NCBI GenBank assembly: GCA_003164155.1
Contig: PLSG01000464.1
Coordinates: forward strand, 1,008 to 7,021
DNA: 6,014 nucleotides
From: Parachlamydiaceae bacterium
Lineage (GTDB): Bacteria; Chlamydiota; Chlamydiia; Chlamydiales; Parachlamydiaceae
Direction: 5' to 3'
The notes below the pieces were generated by a model. That model was not told the DNA's origin and searched no databases. It was given only the letters and a program-made list of their open reading frames with translations. This document shows positions 1 through 5,695 of the stretch, piece after piece (position 1 is the stretch's first letter; each line of letters opens with the position of its first letter). A program made the translations under genes and the position numbers.

Positions 1-353
1 TAAAGAACCAAACGTTGTTTGAGTCGAGATACCAGATAGACAAAATTATCTATGATTTTTTCATTCAATTTCAGTATAACGAGGGCTGGTTCGGATCTAA
101 GGAATTGCAAGTATTATCTCTTGCCAATAAAATTAGATATTATCCTCCAGATTTAAAGCAAGATAGCAGCAAAATAGGGGTAACTGCTGTGGCACGGGCT
201 ATTGATTATATTAATAAAAAGCTGCTCAGTGAGCGACATCGCAAGGAATTGTCGGAAGATGAAACCAAAATGCTCCATCTAATTTCACAGGAAGCCATTC
301 GATTGGCTAAAGATCTCGTAGCCCAAAAGGACTGCTATTGTGTGATTTTATAA
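1..353 (+). CDS. C-terminal part of an unrecognised protein ending in a CaaX-like motif (5' partial)
   Basis: I do not recognise the family. The frame is open from the left window edge to the TAA at 351-353. The first possible start is TTG at 15, with no convincing Shine-Dalgarno before it, so the gene probably begins outside the window; if TTG 15 is the start the protein has 112 residues. Numbering from that TTG, the visible part is soluble, has no membrane segment, and is rich in Lys and Glu with predicted-helical stretches, especially the last 50 residues. It ends in C-Y-C-V-I-L: the last four residues (Cys-aliphatic-aliphatic-Leu) fit a CaaX box of the geranylgeranyl type, with a second Cys two residues before it. 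Sampled lines give about 33-38% G+C, clearly below the neighbouring gltX. Both traits would suit a host-directed or recently acquired accessory protein, but that is inference. It converges on gltX. Confidence 0.6.
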   Translation, partial: KNQTLFESRYQIDKIIYDFFIQFQYNEGWFGSKELQVLSLANKIRYYPPDLKQDSSKIGVTAVARAIDYINKKLLSERHRKELSEDETKMLHLISQEAIRLAKDLVAQKDCYCVIL

Positions 354-511
354 ATTTAGCTCTCCTTTGTATACGCGACTTTACACAAAAAAATTGAGCC
401 TGAACAGAGTTTAGCCCGAAGACACTCCTATATAGTTTCTCCGGAGCTAGGTTTTCCCAAGAGTTTTTTTATGAAAAAGATTTAACAGCATTTCCGTCAG
501 GAAATAAATGG

Positions 512-537
512 CATTCACCCCCATGCGAGGGTGAATG
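512..537 (-). terminator. Candidate intrinsic terminator of gltX
   Basis: A perfect 9-bp inverted repeat, CATTCACCC (512-520) and GGGTGAATG (529-537), encloses an 8-nt loop. It lies about 65 nt beyond the gltX stop. Reading on the minus strand, the stem is followed after a few bases by a modest T-rich stretch (CCATTTATTT). On the plus strand the following bases are A-rich, so termination of minus-strand gltX transcripts is the better reading. The T-tract is weak, so this is only a candidate. The rest of the 354-601 gap holds small inverted repeats (for example TTTCC/GGAAA at 491-504) and no gene that I can support. Confidence 0.4.
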
Positions 538-601
538 AAATAGAACAGTTCTGCATTTTGAAAGTTCTAGAAGATTCCATCGAAAGCTACTGAGAGAGCA
601 T

Positions 602-2131
602 TTAGGCAAGTGCTCCAGATGCTTCAACTTGAGCTGCCGACAGTTTGCATTGGCCGCTGTCCCATGACTTCTTGAGGGCATCCATCTTCTTGTTGGATAT
701 GCCCCCCAGAAAATCTATGGAGCGCATCAGGCGCACGCGCGTGCGGTCTTTGCCTAGCACTTCGGCCGAGTCAAACAGTGGAGGCCCTTGCGTTTTGCCC
801 ATCAAACTGGCAAAAAGCAAAGGCATGATCACTTTTTTATGGTGGCAGCCGAACTTCTCGGCGACAGTTTGTGAGGCATTGTATAGGCCTTGGCGCCCCC
901 AATCTTCTTGTGCGTCCATCTGCCAAATCAACGCTTGCAATAGAAAAGCGGCTTGCTCGGAAGTAACCCCTTTAATAGTAAAAAGTTCGGTTGTATAGGG
1001 GAGGTGGTTGATGAAAAAGAAATCGCATACCTGTATGAAGTCGCCGAAGGTTTTAATGCGCTGCTGGCAGAGGGGCATGACCTTCTGCATGAAGGCATCG
1101 TTGAAGCTCCACTCTTTTAAGCGCTCCCATAGGTTTTCCACGGGGATATTTTTAATCAGGTATTGCTGATTGAGCCAATCGAGTTTTTGCACATCGAAAA
1201 CTGCACCGGATACTCCGATGCGCTTATGGTCGAATTCGCGGATGATCTCCTCAAAGGAATAGATTTCTTTATCTCCCGGCATGCTATACCCCATGAGTGT
1301 CAAGAAATTCAACAATGCTTCGGGCAGGTATCCGCTATCGCGGTAGAAGAATATGGAGGTAGGATTCCGCCTTTTAGACAGCTTCTTTCCGTCTTTGCCC
1401 AACAAAAGAGGCATATGCATAAAAGTAGGGGGAGTCCATCCAAAAGCGGTATACAAGAGGACGTGTTTGGGTGTGGAGCTCATCCACTCGTCACCGCGAA
1501 TGACGTGCGTGATGGCCATCAGATGGTCATCGACTACATTGGCCAGGTGGTAAGTGGGAAATCCGTCCGACTTCAACAGCACCTGATCGTCTACATCCGC
1601 CCAAGGAAAGGCGATGCGCCCTTTGATGGCATCTTCGTAGACACATTCACCTTCTAGAGGCACTTTTAAACGGATTACGCAGGGCATGCCCGCAGCTTTC
1701 TTTTCCTGCACTTGTTCCGCCGTCAAGCAGCGGCAGCGCCGGTCATAGCCTTGTTTGCCCCCGCTTTTGGCGGCCGCCTGGCGCATTTCGTCTAATTCTG
1801 TGGCAGTGCAGAAGCAATGATAGGCAGTGCCGTTGTCCAAAAGCTTTTGGACGTATTCCCGATAGATATCAAAGCGCTCAGATTGGCGGTAAGGGCCGTA
1901 TTCGCCTCCTATATCCGGACCTTCATCCCAGTTGATATTGCACCAACGCAGAGCTTGGTAGATATTTTCTTCGTATTCGGGACGGCTGCGCGTGCGGTCT
2001 GTGTCTTCGATGCGCAAGATAAACTTGCCACCATGATGGCGGGCAAAAATTAAGTTGAACAGCGCTATATAGGCTGTGCCTACGTGGGGATCTCCGGTAG
2101 GCGATGGAGCAATGCGTACGCGAACAGTCAT
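602..2131 (-). CDS. gltX: Glutamyl-tRNA synthetase (GluRS), class I
   Basis: It ligates glutamate to tRNA-Glu in the cytoplasm, using ATP. In chlamydiae, which lack GlnRS as far as I know, the enzyme is expected to charge tRNA-Gln with glutamate too, for later amidation by GatCAB. The frame extends to an ATG at 2161, but I choose ATG 2131 (509 aa): AAGG lies 7 nt upstream, and the family sequence starts right there (MTVRVRIAPSPTG). Visible motifs: the HIGH-type signature PSPTGDPHVGT at residues 9-19, RIEDTD at 40-45, GPYRQSER at about 79-86, a CxC...YxxxC zinc-site pattern (C106, C108, Y129, C133), FPWADVDDQ at 175-183, RGDEW at 212-216 and the KMSKS equivalent KLSKR at 250-254. The rest is the helical anticodon-binding domain. 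Length is normal for the family and no catalytic motif is missing. It lies 108 bp downstream of galE on the same strand. Confidence 0.96.
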   Translation of the reverse strand: MTVRVRIAPSPTGDPHVGTAYIALFNLIFARHHGGKFILRIEDTDRTRSRPEYEENIYQALRWCNINWDEGPDIGGEYGPYRQSERFDIYREYVQKLLDNGTAYHCFCTATELDEMRQAAAKSGGKQGYDRRCRCLTAEQVQEKKAAGMPCVIRLKVPLEGECVYEDAIKGRIAFPWADVDDQVLLKSDGFPTYHLANVVDDHLMAITHVIRGDEWMSSTPKHVLLYTAFGWTPPTFMHMPLLLGKDGKKLSKRRNPTSIFFYRDSGYLPEALLNFLTLMGYSMPGDKEIYSFEEIIREFDHKRIGVSGAVFDVQKLDWLNQQYLIKNIPVENLWERLKEWSFNDAFMQKVMPLCQQRIKTFGDFIQVCDFFFINHLPYTTELFTIKGVTSEQAAFLLQALIWQMDAQEDWGRQGLYNASQTVAEKFGCHHKKVIMPLLFASLMGKTQGPPLFDSAEVLGKDRTRVRLMRSIDFLGGISNKKMDALKKSWDSGQCKLSAAQVEASGALA

Positions 2132-2138
2132 CTTGATA

Positions 2139-2142
2139 CCTT
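2139..2142 (-). promoter_or_regulatory. gltX ribosome binding site that decides the start
   Basis: On the minus strand AAGG stands 7 nt before ATG 2131-2129. The alternative in-frame ATG at 2161 has no purine-rich motif at a suitable distance, and its ten extra residues (MVEPTRQGIK) are not part of the GluRS fold. This supports the shorter 509-residue product. Confidence 0.65.
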
Positions 2143-2175
2143 GTCTGGTAGGCTCGACCATAAAGTCGAGACAGG
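2139..2175 (-). promoter_or_regulatory. Inverted-repeat structure in the gltX leader covering the Shine-Dalgarno
   Basis: CTCGAC (2153-2158) and GTCGAG (2165-2170) form a perfect 6-bp stem with a 6-nt loop. An outer pairing is possible between CCTTGTCT (2139-2146) and AGACAGG (2169-2175) with one bulged base, partly competing with the inner stem. In the minus-strand mRNA the outer pairing would bury the AAGG of gltX. It could modulate translation, or be incidental. I do not recognise a known riboswitch or T-box here. Confidence 0.3.
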
Positions 2176-2205
2176 ATTTTAAATATGTGGATAATTGTGA
2201 TGCAA
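2176..2205 (-). promoter_or_regulatory. Weak promoter candidate for gltX
   Basis: On the minus strand TTGCAT (2205-2200) and TAAAAT (2181-2176) are separated by 18 nt, resembling a sigma-70-type -35/-10 pair with a poor -35 (3 of 6) and a good -10 (5 of 6). It would place the transcript start near 2169 and give a leader of about 38 nt. The 108-bp gap after galE leaves room for such a promoter, but read-through from galE is equally possible. Confidence 0.25.
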
Positions 2206-2239
2206 ATATGCATTAGAAAGCAAGCTAAAGCTAACGACT

Positions 2240-3214
2240 TTACACCTGCATAGCTGCCCAAGCATGTTCGACCATAGTTTCTACAGCGGCATAGTGGGGA
2301 CTCCAGCCAAGCTCCCGCGCGGCCTTGCTAGCATCGGCCACGAGAAAGGGCGGGTCCCCCGCGCGGCGGGCCCCTTCGATGACCTCCAGCGGCTTGCCGA
2401 GCACTGTTTCCACAGCCTCGATAACTTGACGTACGCTGAATCCCAGTCCGTTACCCAAATTATAGTAATTTGAGGGGGCGCCGGCGAGGATTTTCAACAG
2501 GGCGCTGTGATGCGCCCGCGCCAGATCGTGCACGTGGATGTAATCGCGCACGCACGAGCCATCGGGCGTAGGATAGTCTGTGCCAAAGATAGTCGCCGTA
2601 TTGTGGCCGGCCAGCACGTTTCTCAAGATAATGGGGATGAGGTTATTTTCCCTTTTAGGATAATTCTTAATTTTTCCCGAAGGGTCCCCACCCGCCGCAT
2701 TAAAGTAACGCAAAGCACACGTTTTGAATCCATAGGCCACAGCATAGTCGTGCAGAATCTTTTCCATCATCCATTTGGTTTCCCCGTAAGGGTTGATGGG
2801 TTGGCAAGGATGGGTTTCTGCTATGCGATTTTCTTGCGGAAAACCATACACCGCTGCCGATGAGGAAAAGATTATGTTTTTTACCTTGTGCTGGTGCATG
2901 CAGTCCAGAAGATTGAGCGTATAGGCCACATTATTGCGGTAGTACAAGGCGGGATTAGCGCAAGATTCCCCAACGTCAGTAAAGGCAGCGAAATGCATCA
3001 CCGCATCGATGGAGTGGGAGGCAAAAACATTCTCTAAATCCTGCATGCAGCCGATATCTCCGCGGATGAATTTTCCCTGTAAAACAGTTTTTTCGTTTCC
3101 GCGGCTCAAATTGTCAAATACTATGGTGCGAAATCCTGCTTCTTGCAGAAATTGATTGACGTTGGAGCCTATAAAACCGGCTCCTCCTACCACTAAAATG
3201 TTTTTTTCAGGCAT
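2240..3214 (-). CDS. galE: UDP-glucose 4-epimerase (extended SDR family)
   Basis: It interconverts UDP-glucose and UDP-galactose with tightly bound NAD, supplying UDP-galactose for cell-surface glycans and the Leloir pathway. It has 324 residues, the size of the short bacterial GalE type. Seen in the sequence: nucleotide-binding GGAGFIGS at 10-17, the acidic residue D34 after the second strand, HFAAFTDVGES at 74-84, the active-site SSSAAVYG at 117-124 with S119, the catalytic pair Y143 and K147 in YGETK, LRYFNAAG at 168-175, and the substrate-domain segments GTDYPTPDGSCVRDYIHV at 211-228 and RRAGDPP at 283-289. The position equivalent to the E. coli Tyr299 gatekeeper appears to be L291. The start ATG 3214-3212 has a strong AGGAG (3221-3225 on the complement) 6 nt upstream. 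gltX follows on the same strand. No other galactose-pathway gene is in the window, so a role in glycan precursor supply is an inference. Confidence 0.95.
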   Translation of the reverse strand: MPEKNILVVGGAGFIGSNVNQFLQEAGFRTIVFDNLSRGNEKTVLQGKFIRGDIGCMQDLENVFASHSIDAVMHFAAFTDVGESCANPALYYRNNVAYTLNLLDCMHQHKVKNIIFSSSAAVYGFPQENRIAETHPCQPINPYGETKWMMEKILHDYAVAYGFKTCALRYFNAAGGDPSGKIKNYPKRENNLIPIILRNVLAGHNTATIFGTDYPTPDGSCVRDYIHVHDLARAHHSALLKILAGAPSNYYNLGNGLGFSVRQVIEAVETVLGKPLEVIEGARRAGDPPFLVADASKAARELGWSPHYAAVETMVEHAWAAMQV

Positions 3215-3523
3215 ATGTCACTCCTAAAGATGTTAGGATAAACCATACAGAATTCAGATAATTTAGTACGCATAAAATTGGAGGATTTTAGCATGATTCA
3301 AAAATAGTCTCAGCGGGATAACACATACGCTAAAAAAAATGGTCGCAAAAGAACGCCAAGAACACGAAAAAGCACATTCTATTTTTGCCTTTTTTTGGGC
3401 GGGCGGGTTACCAGACTTTGAATCAGGCCAGAATTTTGCAGTTTTACTCTCTTCGCCTATTGCGTAATTAGTGGCGTTGAGAGACAATGCGGGAGGAGTA
3501 TTTTATTACTTAGGAGTGCATGG
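3215..3523. other. Divergent intergenic region between galE and the pgpH-like gene
   Basis: This 309-bp stretch separates two divergent genes and should hold both promoters. For galE the best candidate is an extended -10, TGCTAAAAT, on the minus strand at 3293-3285, without a good -35. For pgpH, TTGAGA (3477-3482) and TATTTT (3499-3504) are 16 nt apart, but this would place the start almost on the ribosome binding site. Near-identical ribosome binding sites (TTAGGAGTG) stand at both ends. A second purine-rich block (GGGAGGAG, 3491-3498) has no start codon at a useful distance. The middle holds a periodic A-rich, repeat-like stretch (3344-3373) and a T-rich and G-rich stretch (3381-3407). A 74-codon minus-strand frame is open here but shows no gene-like features, so I call no gene. 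Confidence 0.6.
3477..3504 (+). promoter_or_regulatory. Weak promoter candidate for the pgpH-like gene
   Basis: TTGAGA at 3477-3482 (5 of 6 to the -35 consensus) and TATTTT at 3499-3504 (4 of 6 to the -10 consensus) are separated by 16 nt. The predicted start near 3511 would leave a leader of only about 12 nt, overlapping the AGGAG, which counts against it. A more upstream TTGAAT at 3418-3423 has only a poor -10 partner. Confidence 0.2.
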
Positions 3524-5695
3524 ATGGACGAAAGGGACAATCCAAGGGCGATAAAGCATGCCTTAGAAGACGGCAGAGATTTGAAATTTTCGCGCGAGCA
3601 GGGTTTTTTCGATAAGAGTAAAGTGGTCACATTCCTGATTGCCGCAGTTTTTTTTTTCAGTACTTTTGCCATGCTGCATTTTCGTGAAATACATGTGGAT
3701 GTTCTCGAACCGGGAACTATTGCTCCCAAATATGTTGTGGCACAAGTGGACATTGAGTTCCTCGACGAGGAGGCTACGGCCATCCTCAGGCAAGAGGCTG
3801 TGCGCGACATAGGAAAGATATATCGCATCTCCGAAAAGAACATCCGCGCACGGCGCATGGAGTTTGAAAAATATCTGGTGAGCAATCCCGAGTGGCGTCA
3901 ACAGTTTGCCGATAGTTCATTTAAGGAGATCTACAACGGCATCGATGTGCTGACGCGTGCTTTAGCTCAAGCCCGCTTTACCGACCCCCGCACGTTGACT
4001 AAGGTTAAGGAGGCTCACCTTGGGACGGCAGAATATTATCTTTTCACTCCGCTCAATATGTCCGAAAGCGCACCCTTACCCCAACATGTCTGGGATGCCA
4101 TCCAAGAACAAACTCTGCCTGAAACAGCTTTTGATCGAGAGTCGAGCGCTTTTATTATTGCGTATTTCAAATCTAAGCCTTGGCTCTTAGAAGAAGATGT
4201 TCCCGCTCAACGCATTTTGCGCAAGCAAATCCAGTTGACCGTGCCCGATCAATATTCCTTTGTGAGCGCAGGCAATCGCCTCATAGACAAAGGTGAAAAG
4301 GTAGCCGCCCGCCATATTTCGATGTTACAGGCGATGAAAGACTCCTTGAGCGAGCGCAGAAGTCTGTGGAATCCTTTGACACTCTTGGGAAGCCTGCTGA
4401 TGGCCCTTTTCCTGACGGGCATCTGTGCAGCCTATCTTTATGCCAACCACCCTTACCTGCTCAATTCCAACCGCAACTTGTCGCTGATTGTCACCATCAT
4501 CGCCATGACTTTTATTTTTGCCAAAGTGGTGGAGTTTTTTCTGCTCAATGTCAAAAGCAACCTTTTTGAAGTCATCCACTATCCGCTTTTTATCCCCTTT
4601 GCCGCCATCTTGGTATGCAATTTGATAAATGCTCCTGTGGCAACCTTTGTGAGCGGCTTTTTAGCGGTAGTGCTTACCATGACTTTGGCTTTTGATAAAA
4701 GTGGTTTTATGATCATCAATATAGCCAGCGCCATAGTGGCTATTTTAGCTACGCATTCTCTGCGACACCGCAAAGAAATTTTCATCGTCTGCGCCCAGAG
4801 CTGGTTTGCTTGCAGCATAGGGATTATCGCCCTGTATTTTTATGAAAATACCATGTGGAGCTTTGCGATATTGGGCGATATTGCCGGATCAGGGGTCTTC
4901 ATGCTTTTTACGGCCATCTTGGTGGTTGGCTTATTGCCTCTTTTAGAAACGGGATTTCATGTCATGACTGATGTTTCCCTGATGGAATACATGGACCCCA
5001 ACCTCGAAATTCTGCGGCGTCTGAGCATCGAAGCTCCTGGCACCTATCAGCACTCATTGATCGTTGGCAGCATAGCTGAGGCGGCCGCCCTATCAATCGG
5101 TGCTAATGGGCTGTTTTGCCGCGTCGCCACGCTTTTCCACGATGTAGGTAAAATGACCACGGCGCAGTATTTTACGGAAAATCAACAGGGCATGGTAAAC
5201 ATCCACCAGCTGCTCACTCCGGCCGAATCTGCTCAAGTGATCATCGCACATGTCAGCGAAGGGGTCAAGCTAGCCAGAAAGGCCGCCTTGCCCGAACAAT
5301 TTATCGATGTGATCAAAGAACATCATGGGACCACCTTAGTCTATTATTTCTATCGGAAACAGCTGGATTTGGTCGGCGCGGATAAGGCGCTGGTCGATGT
5401 GAAAAATTTCCGCTACGCCGGTCCTAAGCCGCGGACTAAAGAATCGGCGATCATCATGATCGCCGATTCTTTTGAAGCAGCCTCCCGTTCGCTGGAGAGA
5501 GCAGATGAAGAGTCTCTTACAGCTTTGATCAACCGGCTGATCCGGGAAAAGGCTGACGATGGCCAATTCGACGACTGCCTCCTCACCTTCGAAGAATTGG
5601 GCACGGTCAAGAAGACCATGGTCAAAACGCTGATTGCTTCGGGGCATTCGCGCATCAAATATCCTCTAAAAGAAGAATCGTGTGGGCGTCTATGA
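3524..5695 (+). CDS. pgpH: PgpH-family membrane HD-domain phosphodiesterase (probable c-di-AMP hydrolase)
   Basis: The family (7TMR-HDED sensor, 7TM core, HD domain; Listeria PgpH) cleaves cyclic di-AMP to pApA at the inner membrane face; chlamydiae make c-di-AMP with DacA. The 723-residue length is typical. Order: short cytoplasmic N-terminus; a membrane segment at about 34-53; an extracytoplasmic domain at about 54-283; seven hydrophobic segments at about 284-474; a cytoplasmic HD domain to the end. Candidate metal ligands are all present: H510 in APGTYQHS, H539-D540 in FHDVGK, H576 in IAHVSEG, H600-H601 in KEHHGTT and D648 in MIADS. The start at 3524 has AGGAG 7 nt upstream (3512-3516). 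An out-of-frame ATG at 3520 is rejected. Odd features: a 10-T run at 3648-3657 within the first membrane segment, and a 35-nt palindrome over the D648 codon. The stop overlaps the start of the next gene. The substrate is inferred from the family, not visible directly. Confidence 0.92.
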   Translation: MDERDNPRAIKHALEDGRDLKFSREQGFFDKSKVVTFLIAAVFFFSTFAMLHFREIHVDVLEPGTIAPKYVVAQVDIEFLDEEATAILRQEAVRDIGKIYRISEKNIRARRMEFEKYLVSNPEWRQQFADSSFKEIYNGIDVLTRALAQARFTDPRTLTKVKEAHLGTAEYYLFTPLNMSESAPLPQHVWDAIQEQTLPETAFDRESSAFIIAYFKSKPWLLEEDVPAQRILRKQIQLTVPDQYSFVSAGNRLIDKGEKVAARHISMLQAMKDSLSERRSLWNPLTLLGSLLMALFLTGICAAYLYANHPYLLNSNRNLSLIVTIIAMTFIFAKVVEFFLLNVKSNLFEVIHYPLFIPFAAILVCNLINAPVATFVSGFLAVVLTMTLAFDKSGFMIINIASAIVAILATHSLRHRKEIFIVCAQSWFACSIGIIALYFYENTMWSFAILGDIAGSGVFMLFTAILVVGLLPLLETGFHVMTDVSLMEYMDPNLEILRRLSIEAPGTYQHSLIVGSIAEAAALSIGANGLFCRVATLFHDVGKMTTAQYFTENQQGMVNIHQLLTPAESAQVIIAHVSEGVKLARKAALPEQFIDVIKEHHGTTLVYYFYRKQLDLVGADKALVDVKNFRYAGPKPRTKESAIIMIADSFEAASRSLERADEESLTALINRLIREKADDGQFDDCLLTFEELGTVKKTMVKTLIASGHSRIKYPLKEESCGRL
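5438..5472. repeat. 35-nt near-perfect palindrome inside the pgpH-like gene
   Basis: Two 16-nt arms, 5438-5453 and 5457-5472, are exact reverse complements around a 3-nt centre (TCA, 5454-5456). As RNA they could form a very stable hairpin, whose 3' arm ends in TTT and is followed by one more T. The segment encodes residues 639-650, including the catalytic D648, so it is coding sequence as well as a symmetrical DNA element. Both strands translate to nearly the same peptide (KESAI-x-MIADS). Confidence 0.9.

Noticed and set aside
439..446. CTCCGGAG palindrome followed by a T-run at 464-470 as a terminator for the first gene
   Set aside because: The palindrome has no loop and lies too far from the T-run to form a standard intrinsic terminator.
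731..745. 15-nt alternating purine-pyrimidine stretch containing a 14-nt palindrome (732-745), possible Z-DNA
   Set aside because: It is explained by clustered Arg and Val codons in a normal part of gltX (RTRVR) and is short.
1163..1657. 164-codon plus-strand open frame antisense to gltX
   Set aside because: It lies wholly inside gltX, whose catalytic motifs are all intact, and its own translation shows no recognisable domain. It is a by-product of gltX codon use, as are the other antisense frames at 645-998 and 1817-2053.
2132..2161. Ten-residue N-terminal extension of GltX from the ATG at 2161
   Set aside because: There is no Shine-Dalgarno before it, whereas ATG 2131 has AAGG at 7 nt and matches the family N-terminus.
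2200..2213. Small inverted repeat ATGCA-AATA-TGCAT upstream of gltX as an operator
   Set aside because: The arms are only 5 nt, with no known regulator site to match and no second copy seen in the window.
3263..3487. 74-codon minus-strand open frame in the galE/pgpH gap
   Set aside because: It has no convincing ribosome binding site, its composition is odd, and it covers the area where the galE promoter should lie and the repeat-like block. It is more likely non-coding.
3457..3885. 142-codon minus-strand open frame over the pgpH start
   Set aside because: It overlaps the start and N-terminal domain of a gene with clear family identity and shows only low-complexity content.
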